Origin: Thereva unica
Lineage: Eukaryota; Arthropoda; Insecta; Diptera; Therevidae
Reading direction: 5' to 3'
DNA length: 64,000 bases
Assembly: GCA_949987705.1 (NCBI GenBank)
Contig: OX465283.1
Location: 91,065,813 to 91,129,812 of the forward strand
In this document: positions 1 to 12,124 of the stretch, piece after piece
How the letters are laid out: each line of letters begins with the position of its first letter
Position numbering within the stretch: position 1 is the first letter of the stretch
Program-made: the position numbers and the translations under genes
Notes under the pieces: generated by a model
Databases searched by the model: none
What the model was told of the DNA's origin: nothing
The model's input: only the letters and a program-made list of their open reading frames with translations

Positions 1-1640
1 CCAAACTACTGCCAATAATTCTTTTTCAATCGTGGAGTAGTTTTTTTCGTGGTCATTAAGGGTCCTGGACGCAAAGCAGATGGGGTGGCCTTCTTGTGTA
101 AGAACGGCTCCAACTGCTAAATTGCTAGCATCTGTTATAAGCTTAAACCTTTTATTAAAATCTGGATATCTTAATATAGGATAGCTTGTTATTAGTTCTT
201 TGAGTTTTTCAAAGGCATCGATGTAACTTGGGTCGTTCAAATTTATTTTACTGTCCTTCTTCAAATATTTGACCATTGGAGTCGCAATTTTTGCGTAGTC
301 TTTAACAAATTTTCTATAGAACCCTGTAAGTCCTAGAAACGATTTTATTTGTTTCTGAGTACTTGGAAGTTTTAAATTTTGAATGGCTTCTAATTTTTTT
401 GGGTTGGGTTTAATTCCCTTTGTCGTTAAAATATGACCTAAAAATTCAGTTTCCTTATTGAGGAAGTTGCATTTGTCGACTTGGATCTTCAGATCAGCGA
501 GTCTTAAACAATTGAAGATTTTCTTCAGGTTTAACAAATGTTCCTGCAAGGAGGTACTAAAGACGAGGATATCGTCCATATATACTAGACATATTTTATT
601 TATATGTTCCCGTAATACTGCATTCATCAACCTTTGAAAGGTTGACGGGGCGTTTTTCAGCCCAAACGGCATTCTTAGATACTCATAATGCCCGAAAGGC
701 GTTGAGAATGCAGTTTTTCTGCTGTCAGATTTATTCATGAGAATCTGGTGAAAACCCTTCGCCAGATCCAAAGTTGAAAAATACTGTGCCGATCCTAATT
801 TATTTAATAAATTTTCAATATTTGGGATAGGGAATTTGTCATCGACGGTAACTTCGTTTAATTTTCTATAGTCGATGACAATTCGCCACTTCTTTTGGCC
901 AGAATTGTCTGCCTTTTTTGGGACTATCCAAAGTGGGCTATTGTAAGGTGAATTACTTTCCGTTATAATGCCCTGTTCGAGCATTTCTTTTATTTGACGC
1001 TCTATTTCCTTTTCATGCACTTGGGGATATCGATATACTTTGGAATAAATAGGATTATCTGTAATAGTCCTAATTTCGTGTTTAATTTCGTGTGTCGATG
1101 AAAGCACATCGCCCTCTTTGAAGAATAAGTCTTCGTTACTCTTAAGTAACCCAATTAGTTTATCTTTTTCTTCCATATTTAAATGGTCAAGTTGTATTTT
1201 TTCTAAGAGTTTTCCTGTATATCCTTCTAACGAGTATATTTCATTAATATTGAAAGGGTAGTAATTTCCCACGAACGGAATTTTATCATTATTTATTTCT
1301 ACACATTTGGAATCTAAATCTATCTTTGCTTTAAATGGCACTAAGAAATTTTGCCCCATTATTGCATCGTAATTCCTACTTTTAAGCTCATGTACTTTCC
1401 ACGTTATAGTTCCGGAGAATTTAAATTCTTTCGGCATTGGAGTAACGATCTTACTATAAAATGCATTTGGTCCATTAATACTAATATAATAAACTGGTTC
1501 TTTTAATTTTTCCTCAAAAAACCCATCTAATACGTTCGGTTTTATAACACTGGTTACTGAACCACTGTCTAGAAGACATCTAATTTTATTTTTTCCTAAA
1601 GTAATAGATATTATAGATATTAAAGGGATGCTTGGTTCCG
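1..1640 (-). CDS. pol: Errantivirus-like Ty3/gypsy pol, partial (protease, reverse transcriptase, start of RNase H)
   Basis: Read from 1640 down to the window edge, one minus-strand frame stays open by hand translation and leaves the window, so integrase and env cannot be seen. An aspartic-protease motif (LLDSGS) lies near 1570-1590. The RT core follows, with the YMDD catalytic box at about 574-585 and the downstream FLGH block. The RNase H start (LITDAS, then VGAVLTQ) is at about 90-150. The frame is shifted by -1 relative to the end of gag, which overlaps it near 1620, the usual gag-pol frameshift layout of the gypsy group. The tRNA-Ser primer site upstream supports a 17.6/297-type errantivirus-like element. 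I saw no disabling change in the visible part; env presence is unknown. Confidence 0.88.
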
Positions 1641-3447
1641 AGGCTCGTTGTGAAAATTTACATCTTGGTCTTGACCTAGATGACAAACCTCCATTGGCTC
1701 ATAACTCGGATTATTTGTCACTTGTCCTGAACTTTGTCTGAACTGATTAACACTATAATTATTAGTATTGTTATTGTTAGGATTGAAATGACGATACTGC
1801 CCTGGTGTATTATAATTATGATTATTTCTAAAATTTCGGTTTCTAAAAGAATTGGTATATTTATTTTTATTGTTATCATTCTCAGAATTATTAGGCTGGC
1901 CGCACACTGGATACGAATTTGTATCGTACGTAAACGTACGTTATTAGACGTCCGAACAGAACCCGCACACTGGTTGCGTTTTTCTCCGTTTTAATGCCGG
2001 TATTGACTATGACCTGTAGCCTGTGACATCGTCATAATGAATAATTTATATCTGCTAGATAGTTCCTCACTGATTCGAAGATTGCGGCGGCGTCGCAATA
2101 TTGTAGCCATCGCAGAATCGAATGGTTGCATATTTAACAAGAGATGAATTTGGCAAATTCCATTATATTATGACAGACTTAAATAATGAGCCCAACGAAA
2201 CCTTGGAATACATCCTAATCATCAGGCTTTGCGTTGATGGCCCCGTAAGTGATTTGTTGAATCACTTTGATCCCATCTATGTCCACACACCAAATTAATA
2301 AATTTTTCAATATCAATATTAGGTTTTTAACGCACGAATGCAAAAAAAATCCAAACATGCTGGGATTGATTTCGGACGTCGGAAGTATACGCACGTACAC
2401 GTACGACTAGCTCGCACCTAGTGTGCGAGGTGCCATAGTACTCGGAGTATCGGGATTGTTCGTGCGAATTCGTACGTGTTCGTACAAGAGAAATTCGTAC
2501 GAAAACGTATCCAGTGTGCGGCCAGCCTTAGGATTATTCATTCTTGAATCAGGAACACTTCTATTATGGTTATTAACCCTATTGTATGAAGCATTTCTAT
2601 TAAACTTCTGATTATATGTGTTTTCACTTTTATTCGCAATTTTATGTAAATTAGTTTTAAACTTCTTACTTCTATGCTCTACAGCATCCTCGTTATCAAG
2701 GAGCTTTAATTTCTCAAATTTATTAAAAATTTCAATAATTGTAGCATTTTCAGGTATATTGCCTCTTAAAAAATCATGGATTTTGCTACTTATTATATCG
2801 ACTAAATACTTATCATTATTTCTAGGGTGATATGTATCTGGTCTAGCTTCGTCGAACTCGTATAGTTCATTTAATTTATAATTGATTTCCCTAACATTGT
2901 CAAATAATTCTCTTAGTGTACTTACTTTTAAAGATCTACAATTATTTAATAATTCCGAATAGTTTTCCCTGGGTCGAAAGTGTAACTTCAGCTCTCGTTT
3001 GACTTCTTCCCATCGTTGTGAGTCCACTCCTAAGCGTTGAATACATTTTTTGGCTTCACCTTGGATTTTCTCATTGATGACGATACTCATTGCATGGTCT
3101 CTTAATCCTGGAACATCATGTTGGCAAAGTTGGAAAGTTCGCTCCACTGAACTTATAAATTCCTGAACTGTATACTCATCTGAACCATTGAATTTGTTTA
3201 ATTTGTTAACGTAATTCAAGAACTGTTCAGGAGTAAGCACAAATAGCTGCTGTTGACGTACTGGAGGCTGTTGCTGCTGGGCTGCGATCAATTGTTCAAT
3301 TCTAGCATTTTGGGCTAGAATTTGAGCTTCCTGCTGCTCAATTATATTCCTAATGTTGTCGTTCATTTGTCCTTCCATATTAGCACTTATTTGTCGATTT
3401 CGGTCGAATACTATCTGCCTATTATTTAACATGAACCAGTTCACCAA
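1620..3447 (-). pseudogene. gag: gag of the errantivirus-like element, split by a MITE
   Basis: The N-terminal and central gag part reads from the ATG at 3447 to about 2528 and the C-terminal part from about 1890 to the stop at 1620. Between them sits a 634-bp MITE, so translation now runs into foreign residues. Gag carries a glutamine-rich coiled stretch around residues 35-70, a capsid-like helical core, and an Asn/Arg-rich nucleic-acid-binding tail with no CCHC knuckle, as in many gypsy-group gags. The flanking TTA duplication leaves the two halves in the same frame once the insert is discounted, so the MITE is probably the main lesion. Confidence 0.8.
1894..2527. mobile_element. Harbinger/PIF-type MITE inserted in gag
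   Basis: Inverted termini begin GGCTGGCCGCACACTGGATA at 1894 and mirror at 2527. TTA is duplicated on both sides (1891-1893 and 2528-2530), the classic PIF/Harbinger target. The 634-bp interior has no convincing transposase. Inverted CGTACG-rich blocks lie just inside each end. Confidence 0.85.
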
Positions 3448-3782
3448 TTTATTATTATTTTACAAGAAATTGATTGTAACTTATTTTTCACTCAATTGGA
3501 ACTAATTTATCATCAATTATTATAATTTTTCAAAACCAAATCGCTTTCGTATATATTTATTTGATTTAAAATTCACTTTTATTTTTATCAAATTTTCACT
3601 TCAGACAGAAGAATAAAGAAAAAAAATTTTCTGTTAAGGGTGTAAAGGTTTGTTTCTCCGCACTTCAAAATTTTATTGTTGTACTTTGTTTTCCACTTTT
3701 AGTCACCCAAATTTTCTAACAAAACTATTTAAATAATTTGTTACGTAAATTCGAACACTGGATTGTCAATCTTTTGACGACA

Positions 3783-3800
3783 ATCCAACCGACTGCGCCA
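3783..3800 (-). other. tRNA-Ser-type primer binding site
   Basis: On the minus strand it reads TGGCGCAGTCGGTTGGA, the primer site of 17.6/297-like errantiviruses. It lies between the putative LTR end at 3801 and gag at 3447, where a PBS belongs. Confidence 0.8.
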
Positions 3801-4219
3801 CTTAAATGTTCAGAAAATGTAAGTTAAAAAAAACACAAAACTTTTCAAAGTTTTAAAATAAAATGTTTATTATAACCGAAAAACATCCGAACGGATTAAA
3901 ATTTATATTTTAACTAACTGACAGAACATTTTATAATTTCTTACCTGCTTAAAGTTCTAACAGAAATTTGCTGATGTTATCAAATTCATTTTCTCACGAC
4001 TTAATAATTTAGATGCAACTTGTTTCAGTTAATGCAACTTGAGATTTTTCTGTTTTACTCAGAATGCGAAGGAGGCAAAATTCTCCGACGTAGAAGTATT
4101 TTAGACAACAGTTTGTCGTGGGAAAATGAATTATGATTTCTTATTTTTTGTTATACTTATCTTCTATTTCTTTCCAAAAATTACCTTTGTTAGTGTTAGT
4201 ATCTACTGAATATCTAACT
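3801..4219 (-). repeat. Putative 5' LTR of the errantivirus-like element
   Basis: The inner edge is fixed by the adjacent primer site. The outer edge is inferred from an AGTTA start (reverse complement at 4215-4219), as in gypsy-type LTRs, giving about 419 bp. An AATAAA lies on the minus strand near 3868. The partner LTR is outside the window, so the boundary is unconfirmed. Confidence 0.5.
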
Positions 4220-4249
4220 CGCGCGACCGATCCAAAATAATTTGGATTC

Positions 4250-4416
4250 ACGCGGCACGCTCGAATACGCCTATAGCCGCCCGCTCATAGTCGCTTGCAG
4301 TGGACGATGTTTGTATGAAACTCTTTATGTTGGATCTGTCGCGCATAGCCGCGTGTAGCCGCTCATGTAGCCGAAGCGCGTAGCCGCTCGAATACGCTTC
4401 CAGTGGACGACCAGCC
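4250..4416. mobile_element. GC-rich MITE fragment related to the one in gag
   Basis: The right end reads (reverse complement) GGCTGGTCGTCCACTGGAAG, closely related to the termini of the 1894-2527 MITE, and is followed by TTA. The left terminus is missing. A 12-bp direct repeat TAATTTGGATTC occurs at about 4238-4249 and 4418-4429. The interior has repeated tAGCCGC motifs. Confidence 0.5.
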
Positions 4417-4454
4417 TTAATTTGGATTCGGCTTACGGAATGCAGCACAAATTT

Positions 4455-4842
4455 TTCAAAGGTTCATAAACAGCTCTCCGCCTTCGTCGATGGGTTCCGA
4501 CTGCGAAAGGACGCTTCCAGTCCAATTATTGTAAAATTTTCTGGCCAGCGTGAAGCTAAGGCTTTCATGCATGCTCTAAAAGTGCATAGAAAACTTAAAT
4601 TTCCGCTATGCGAACTGGATGGCTACACCGCTGACACTCTAGTTTTTGTGAACGAGAGTCTCACGCAGGGCAATAATCGTCTGTTGCGAGAGGCCTTGAA
4701 ACTGCGTAAAATGGGGCTGCTGCATTCTATTTTTACGAAGGATGGACTCGTGCGCATTAAAAAAAAGAGTGATGCTCGGGAAATAATAGTGCGAGATTTA
4801 TATGACCTGGAATGCCCGTCTGTCGATACCCTGGAGCCTTGA
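4455..4842 (+). pseudogene. LINE ORF1, C-terminal remnant (RNA-binding protein)
   Basis: The open stretch ends with TGA at 4840-4842 and reads back past the first ATG at 4567 to about 4455. It has the hallmark FVNESLT block of the C-terminal domain of CR1/Jockey ORF1 proteins, followed by a Leu/Lys-rich helix (REALKLRKMGLLHS) and the DGLVRIKK end. ORF1 proteins bind the element's RNA; the N-terminal part is gone. ORF2 begins about 320 bp downstream. Confidence 0.7.
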
Positions 4843-5165
4843 GGTGCTAGCGTTTAATGATTTTTTTTCTTATTTTGATATATTTTGTTTTTGAGAATTT
4901 TTATTTGTTTTGTTGTTTTCTCTCTCGTAATTTTGATTTTGATTTTGTTTTCATTTAATTCTCTATATACTTCATATTTTCTTCTTTTTGCTATGTTTAC
5001 ATTTATTTATTTTTATTCCTTTTTTTAATTCTAATTCTAGTTTGTCTAATTTTATTGATGACTTTGACCACTTCGCTGCGTTGATGCCTCCTTTATTGTG
5101 CAATAATTTGCTTAAATATCGTGCTTGTAGTTATCCTCCTGATATTGGCTGCTGTTGTTTTCCTG

Positions 5166-7884
5166 ATGGATAATACGTCTGGTTTTGTGTATGATGTGGG
5201 TAGACTACTTAACATCATCTGCTCTCAAGAAAAAGTGGATGTGTTAAACATTTGTTATCTTAATGCAAGAAGTCTGAGGAACAAGATTGATGACTTGAGG
5301 GCAATATTTGATGACACTGGTGTGCATGAACTACTGGTCAGCGAGACATGGCTAAATAGTGATATCCCCTCTTCTTATGTGTACCTAAGTAACTTTAACG
5401 TTCATCGTAATGATAGGCCTGACAGGATTGGAGGGGGTGTGGCTGTCTAGCGACGTCTGTTTGCTTGTTTCTGTGTACTGCCCGCCCAACTTCTTCAACG
5501 AAGTCAATGCTGAGGAGCTCTTTAACGTTCTCTCTAGGCTTAGTAGGCAGTATAGTGATATTCATATTGCTGCTTAAGTCAAACGGTAGAAGCAGTACGT
5601 TGAAATGGTTACTCCAATCTGTTGACATTAACATCTTAAACAATCTTCCAACATACAATAATTGCTTGCGACCCTCTTTGCTTGACATTCTTGCCACTTC
5701 AAACGTTGAAAGAGTAATTCGTTGGAGTCAACTTTCTTCTCCCAGCATATTTGACCACGACTTCCTGTTTCTCTCTGTGAGATTTTCATGCTCAACAACT
5801 GCCTCTGATCAATTTATAACATACAGGGATTATAGCAATATTGACTATGACTCCATTCACCAAAAATGCCTCACGCTACCTCTACACATGATATATAGTC
5901 TACACTCTGTTGATGAGAAAGTACAGATGTTCACTTCCCTTATCTTAGCTGCATTCAATGAGTGTGTGCCACTCAAACGAATTCGTAGGAAGCCGGAGTG
6001 TCGTAATTGTCCTTGGTATAGTTCCGAAATTAGACTGCTAATCCAGGAGCGTGAACTCCTTTATCGTAGATACAGACGGCTGAGAACGGCTGAATCCTTC
6101 AGTAGGTATAAGCATGTGCGTAATAAGGCCAACAAAAAAATTCGTCTAGCTAAGCGGGAGTTCTATGCCGCTAAGCTTAACTCTGACCTCCCGTCTAAAC
6201 AGATATGGAAGAATATACGGAAATTAGGAATACATTCTGGGCCTGTAAATGCTAGCCACCTTAATCTTGACATCGAGCTTATGAATCATTCATTCATCCA
6301 ACCGTTAATGCCCACTGACAGTAACTTAGATCGGAGATCTGCACACTCATTTGATAGCTTCAGTTTTAGATGTGTGGATGCGGCCGAAGTACTTGAATCT
6401 TTTGCCTCTCTTCATTCTAATGCCACTGGTATTGATGGTGTTGAACCTCAATTTTTTAAGCTCATAATACCATATGTGATCGATACAGTTACTCACATCT
6501 TCAATTGCTGCTTAACATACTCTGCATTTCCTGATGTGTGGAAGAAAGCTTTTATTGTGCCAATACCTAAAAAATCCTCTCCTTCCGACATCACAGACTT
6601 CCGGCCAATTAGTATCCTATCCTACCTGTCCAAGGTCCTTGAGAGAATCATGTATGATCAGATTCAATCGTTTCTTGAAGAACGTAATCTACTGTGTGAG
6701 TACCAGGCTTTCGGCGGATTCATAGCTGTGAGACAGCACTGCTGAAGGTCACCACTGATGTTCGAGCGAAGTTGGATGATAATGAGACAGCTGTGTTGGT
6801 TCTGCTTGATTTCTCAAAATCGTTTGACACCGTTAATCATAATCTCTTGCTGTATAAACTTGCTACTCTCTTCCATTTCTCGTCTTCTGCGATCTCTCTC
6901 CTCTCCTCATTCCTCTCCAACAGGTCCCAGTGCATTAAGTTCAATGATAAGTATTCATCATTTCTTCCTGTGCCATCAGGAGTGCCGCAAGGCTCTGTTC
7001 TCGGACCTTTGCTTTACACATTATTCACGAATGATATGTTTACCGTCATCCGGAATTGCTGTTTTCACTTCTTTGCTGATGATACGCAAGTATATACCTC
7101 ATCTTCTTCTGATAAACTAGGTGAATGCATTGAGAGAGTGAATGGTGACTTGCGCAATATTTCAAGCTGGGCGTCCAATAACTATCTTAGACTCAATCCT
7201 AATAAATCTGTGGCCTTATTTATTAGCCGTCGTTCTGTTAATACCCATGAGCTAAGTCCTATCACGATCGATAATACTCCACTTTGTATTGTGAATAAGG
7301 CTACGAATTTGGGTATTGTGGTGAACTCGAGGTTGACTTGTTGCGACCACGTTTCACGGATTCTTAGTTAAGTTTATAGTTGCCTCCGTAGGTTATGGTT
7401 ATTTGGTAAACTCCTACCTCACCAGTCACGCCTAAGTCTGGTAAAGAGCCTGATCATGCCGCATTTTTTGTACGGCATCTCGAGCTATATTGCCTTGGAT
7501 GCCGTCTGCAGGCGTCGTCTGAATGTAGCTTTTAATGACTGCATTAGATTCTCCTTTGGCTTACGACGTAATGCCCATGTTTCCACTTATCGCAAATTTC
7601 TCATCCCCTGCGAATTCTTGTCCTACCTTGACATGCATGCATTATGTCTACTTTACAAGATACATTTTACCAGTAGTCTCAGGTATTTGGCTAGTTTTAT
7701 AGTACCGTTGCAGTCACGTCGTCTGTTAAGCTTCCGCATACCTTCATACAAGAGCAGAATTGGTTGTCGATCCTACTTCATGCACACAATTAGACTGTGG
7801 AATAAATTGCCTTCCTCTGTCAGAGGAGCCAATACGGCGGTGGTTTTCAGGAGGAAACTTATTAAGCATTTGTCCGGTGGTTAA
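5166..7884 (+). pseudogene. LINE ORF2 (endonuclease-reverse transcriptase), frameshifted
   Basis: From the ATG at 5166 an APE-type endonuclease starts (ICYLNARSLRNKIDDL, then SETWL). The endonuclease is broken by a stop at 5448 and a loss around 5575 where the GDFN motif should be. The frame resumes with a long linker from about 5580, then RT: TGIDGVEP, PIPKK, FRPIS, a frameshift near 6715-6745, LLDFSKSFDTVNH, GVPQGSVLGPLLY and the catalytic FADDTQ near 7075. Another stop at 7369 precedes the C-terminal domain, which ends at 7884 with TIRLWNKLPSSVR. At least three lesions make it nonfunctional. The exact clade (CR1, Daphne or Jockey) is not resolved by eye. Confidence 0.82.
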
Positions 7885-8159
7885 TTTTAATAGTTTTGAA
7901 TTTTATATACGCCTTTTCGTGGAGGGTCAAAGTCATATTTAGTTTGGTAAGTTTTCTAATAGTTTTAATTTTTTTTTGTATTATCTGTCCAATTTTCTCT
8001 CTCTGCTCTTATTTATTTTTTTATTTTTAGTTTTTAATCCTTTATATTGTTCCGTAAAGATTTGTATCTTATATATTGTACTCTAAAAGATTTGTATCTT
8101 GTGTACACTTTCCGAATAAATAAACATAAATTAAATTAAATCTAAAAGAAATTACGAGA

Positions 8160-8395
8160 AATCTCGACTTCGTTTATGTATACTTACCGCCAGCAAATCC
8201 GAGGATGAGCATACCGTTCACCTCGAAGAGCTCTCTAAACTCCTCGATTGCTTCGGTTTAACCATTAAGCTAGAAAAATGCGTTTTTGGTGCACCAAGTT
8301 TTTAAGCCACCGCATCACAAAGGATGGAATACTTCCATCCTCCGATCGGGTTCAGGCTATCGTTGATCTGGCACCTCCAACTTCTACCGTCTTAC
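8160..8395 (+). pseudogene. Ty3/gypsy reverse transcriptase fragment
   Basis: A short plus-strand stretch translates, with one stop, to the region just after the YxDD box: EEHTVHLEELSKLLDCFG, then KLEKCVFGAPS and DRVQAIVDLAPPTS. This spacing is typical of gypsy RT before the FLGH and RNase H blocks. It has no flanking LTR and opposes the next remnant. Confidence 0.7.
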
Positions 8396-8752
8396 TATTT
8401 TGATTGTGGTTTCGATATGGCCGTGTAGCCATAATATTTCGTCCAGGCGTTGGTGGCGGTCCCTGTGATGGCCCTTGCCTGCTCCTTGTGACGGCCCTTC
8501 CCTGCTTAAACTACTATAATCATCTTCCCGTGTGCTTGTTGTTCTTGGAGGGGGTGTTGTTGGAGCTTCCTCCAAGTTAAGATGTCGCCCAGGTGTTGGT
8601 GGTGGTTTGAGATTTAACTTGTTGAATCCAGCTGCCATATGAACGCCGATAGAACGCAAATAATCTAAAGAATAACGTGCTTGTGCAACTGCCGCAAAGG
8701 TCGAAGCTGACTTGGAAATGTTAGGAAGTTGCGTTTTAGCGTTAGAAATTTT
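8384..8752 (-). CDS. Unrecognised reading frame next to BEL remains
   Basis: The minus strand is open from about 8752 to the stop at 8384. The first ATG gives 91 residues; reading back from it gives about 120. The N-terminal part is Ala/Ser-rich and helical in look; the middle is proline-rich (PPPTPGRH, TTPPPRTT); the end is charged. I recognise no family. It abuts the BEL linker upstream and the gypsy fragment downstream, so it is more likely part of an element than a host exon. Confidence 0.3.
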   Translation of the reverse strand, partial: KISNAKTQLPNISKSASTFAAVAQARYSLDYLRSIGVHMAAGFNKLNLKPPPTPGRHLNLEEAPTTPPPRTTSTREDDYSSLSREGPSQGAGKGHHRDRHQRLDEILWLHGHIETTIKIVRR

Positions 8753-8754
8753 AA

Positions 8755-9782
8755 CTAGTTTCTAAAAATCGCCATGAATATGTCTAAAGCTTTGCTTTTG
8801 TTTTTGATTTGAGATATTTTCTTTAAGTCAGCAAGCCTCGCCATTGCATACCTCTGCGATTCTCCTAATGTCGGAGGTTCACCGTTCTTACGTGATAGTT
8901 TCACTTGTTGTTGGCCTTTCGGTAGGCGCTTCGTAGTTTCCTTATGCACTCGTTCACAGCGCTTTTCCTCGCTAGTTAATCGCCTAACAGTGAGAAGGCT
9001 AGCAAATACACAGAATTGTTTAACTGCCTCTTTTACAGTTGGTCTTGTATCTCTTTGTTGTATTGAGCGCTGAGAGGCCCACAGTTTCATTTGATTGAGG
9101 TGAGCGTCTGGCTAATTCGCCAAACAATATCCAACCCAGGCTCGTTTTCTGCGCTATTGGCGATTGGGCAGGTCCTTTCAGTAAACCGTTTTCCAATATG
9201 TTCGCGTAAACATTAACTATTTGCCCCTGGTCATTAAATTTCGGGTCTGCTAATTCCGAACCGTCAATATAGGACCAGTTTTGCCAGGTGGATCATTTTG
9301 GAGGAGAACCGCTAGTTATTGTTTTGACGACATATGCTTGCATGTCCAGTTTGTATTTGGAGTTGTTCGTGGATTCAAGTGGACAGCATGACAATTTTCT
9401 TGACGACGCCACCTTGACAGATTTCAATCCTGTTACATGAAGCCATAGTTGGTATAAAGTTTCCTTACAGTGTTCGATGTGCTGCCTCTGTGATGAATGA
9501 ACTCTGTGACCCTGGGTCGATTAGTGCTCGAAGAGTGCCCCCTTTGACCTCGTACCATTACGATGGATGTCGCTAACATGGAGTCGGTGTTGTTCTTATT
9601 GTAGTTTCAGATTGTAACTGCTTGTTCTTGGCTCGTTGTAGCTGCATCCCCCATGGATGTAGGCTTAGTATCTTCGTCATGCAGCAGTCAGTGATGATGC
9701 TTGCCGCACTTAAAACCCTTATTGCTGCTGGTGCACATGTTGCTGTGATGTGACCTTAAAAGTTGAAACATAGGTTGAGTTT
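8755..9782 (-). pseudogene. BEL/Pao gag end, protease and pre-RT linker, decayed
   Basis: Reading downwards from 9782: a BEL-type knuckle (LCFN, then FKCGKHHH) at about 9680-9780; the protease core RALIDPGSQSSFI at about 9490-9545; the conserved ELADPKF block and LGWILFGE near 9110-9290; and the linker with LTSEEKRC and GEPPTLGESQRYAMARL at 8755-9030. These blocks occur in this order in BEL/Pao Pol before RT. Several stops and frame changes interrupt it. The zinc-knuckle region continues at 14509 on the far side of the Harbinger insertion. Confidence 0.75.
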
Positions 9783-10112
9783 GGCTGAGTTCTAAAATGC
9801 AATGTGACTGTTTTTATGCAATGTTTAAAGTTCTAAAACGTCAAAGATTACTGTAGTGACAATGCATAGAGTTCTATAACGCAATTTAAATTTTTATGCA
9901 TTGCAAATTTAAGCAAACTGTGCAACATAATTTAATGTGATGCGTGATTTTGACACGTTAACTTCCAGTTTGGCTTTTAAAATTAAGAAAATGGTTGAAG
10001 AAACGTAAGTATTAAGTAAAACCTTTTAAAATTTTATTTTTTTGCAATTCTTTACTCTAATTACCAATTATTCCATAATTTCAAAGGAAATAATCATATA
10101 TGGACACATGAG

Positions 10113-10676
10113 ATGAAAAAACTTTTAATCACAGTTCGCATCACATTTGAGAAAGAGTTCCATTCTGGAAAAAAGAAGAAAAGTGTTATATGGAACGAAA
10201 TAATGAGGAAAATGAAAGAAGTGGATCCAGAATTTCCTTTTACGGTTGAGGATTTAATAAGGAAATTCACCAATCTTATGGTTACCTTTAAAAGAATAAA
10301 AAAAAGGAATTCCTCTACAGGCAGCGGATCGACGTCTTGGGAGTATTTTGATGAATTTGATCGAGTATATGGGACAAAGGACCACATAGTTCCCCCTTTG
10401 GAAAATATAGATTCATCATTTATTGTTGAAAATTGTGACAATAGTGGTTTATCAACATCAGAAGAGATTGGTTCCGATTTTCATGAGCCACCAAAAAATA
10501 AAAAGAAAGTTAATGAAGTTTTGGATTTCTTAAAGCAAGAAGCAAAAGAAGACAAAGAAGCTTGGAGAGAACTTGTTAATATAGAAAAAGAAAAAATACA
10601 AGTGGAACGCGAAAAAATACAAGAGTTAAAAGAACTTAAGGAGTTGTTAAGTCCTTTAATTAATCGCAGAAATTGA
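10113..10676 (+). CDS. Harbinger ORF1, Myb/SANT-like DNA-binding protein
   Basis: 187 residues from the ATG at 10113. The homologous domain seems to start upstream at WTHEM (10098), so the true start may lie on an earlier exon. The N-terminal 90 residues look like a SANT/Myb-type trihelix: a first helix KKLLITVR, SVIWNEIMRKMKEVDPEF, then VEDLIRKFTNLMVTFKRIKK. The C-terminal third is a Lys/Glu-rich coiled coil. In Harbinger elements this protein binds the subterminal DNA and helps bring the transposase to the nucleus. It is intact from 10113 on and convergent with the transposase. Confidence 0.75.
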   Translation: MKKLLITVRITFEKEFHSGKKKKSVIWNEIMRKMKEVDPEFPFTVEDLIRKFTNLMVTFKRIKKRNSSTGSGSTSWEYFDEFDRVYGTKDHIVPPLENIDSSFIVENCDNSGLSTSEEIGSDFHEPPKNKKKVNEVLDFLKQEAKEDKEAWRELVNIEKEKIQVEREKIQELKELKELLSPLINRRN

Positions 10677-10832
10677 TACCTTATACGTATTTTTTTATTT
10701 AGTTTATTGATAAGAATTTGTTAATGTTTTTGTTATTTTTTTATAATTTTTTTTTTATGGCAAATAAAACGAAAACTATTGAATTTAATTTCATTGAATG
10801 AATCGATGATTAATAAAAATTGCGCCCAATTC

Positions 10833-12124
10833 TTATGCTGAAAATAGCATGGTCAGGCGTTCTCTCTTTCTTTTCGCTTCCTCATTTTGATTGTCATTTA
10901 GTGAAGACTCTGTAAATTCTTCCTGGTTCACATCTACATCAGGTATCTGAAAATACTCAGTAGGACAACCCTCGTTGATAATAAAATTGTGAAGCACAAC
11001 ACAGGCCATAATTATGTGTTTGGCTAAAGAAATTTTCTGAATGGGCAAGCAGTTCAGAATTCTAAACTTTTTTTTAAAATACCAAACGCTTGCTCAATAT
11101 GGACACGGGTTGAACTGTGTATAAAGTTGAACCGCTTCTGCTCTGGAGTCAGATAGCCATTATCCCTATACGGTGGAACCAAATAAGTTTCCAAGGGATA
11201 CGCAGAATCTCCGAGGAAATGACATTCGCGTGGTATTTTTATTTCCCCCGTTGAAATTGCCTTATAGATGGGACTATCTTTAAAAACACAGGCGTCGTGG
11301 CATCTACCAGGATAGCCCACAAAAACATCCAGAAATCTTAATTTACTGTCACAAATATCCTAAAATGTTAAAGGAATATGTATACTTCGTAGAATTTTAA
11401 ATTTGTTAATATATTAGACATCATACTTGCATGATAATAGAATATGTTCCTTTTCTATTATAATAGCTTTCGGGACTGTTATTTGGACGTCGGATATTGA
11501 AATGGGTACCATCAATACAACCTATTACTTGGGGAAATGGGTTTTTACGATTGAATTCAAATTCTTCACTCATTTTTTTTAGTTGTATTTCATTGGATGG
11601 CCATTTTATGACACTTTTCTTCAATTTAGACAACCCAAGCACCGTTTTTATAAATATTAAGTAAGTAGACCCTCGTCCTATACCAAAGTGGTCAGAGATT
11701 TCCCGAAAACTACATTGGTTGGCTAGTTTCCATAGTGTTAAGTAAAGACATTTGTCTATAGAATATGGAGGCCTTCCAATTTTGTGTGTATTCCACACAT
11801 GAAGCAGATTATCACACAACTTCTACAATCAATTTTTTATGTTATATTTCTCAAATATGTATAGCAAAAACGAACCTTGAAAGAGTTTCTGTCCATTCGA
11901 AAACGGCTATGGAATATATCATCTTGATAATTGCTGATAGTGGTCCATACATCATTACATTTTGGTATATTTCTTTTTTCATTAAACAGTGAACAAATAA
12001 CAGCTCTTCGCTTGAATTTCCTTTTTTTAAGTTTTAATAGCTGCTTGCCAATTTTTGAATCATTGTAATTTGTCACGTTATCCAAAAAATTATTTAAAAT
12101 AATGTTTTCTGCAATCAATTCCAT
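10833..12124 (-). pseudogene. Harbinger (HARBI1-like) transposase, with introns and one frameshift
   Basis: Starts at the ATG at 12122-12124. An intron of 53 bp (11823-11875; GTTCGT to TGTAG) and one of 67 bp (11360-11426; GTATGA to TTTTAG) join the coding parts. The nuclease shows GCIDGTHFNI (first Asp), FLGDSAYPLETYLVPPY (second Asp) and RVHIEQAFGILK (Glu), the DDE triad of PIF/Harbinger. A helix-turn-helix-like stretch (FREISDHFGIGRGSTY) precedes it. Near 11072 a run of A's has lost one base, shifting the last exon part (10833-11048: CLPIQKISLAKHIIMACVVLHNF). Apart from that the gene is close to intact, so the element was active fairly recently. Confidence 0.82.

Larger units (their letters stand above)
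4430..8140 (+). mobile_element. 5'-truncated CR1/Jockey-group non-LTR retrotransposon
   Basis: Contains the C-terminal end of ORF1, a broken ORF2 (endonuclease and RT), and a 3' UTR ending in an AT-rich tail with AATAAATAAA and TTAAAT repeats near 8115-8140. No target duplication could be set because the 5' end is truncated beside the MITE fragment. Confidence 0.8.
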
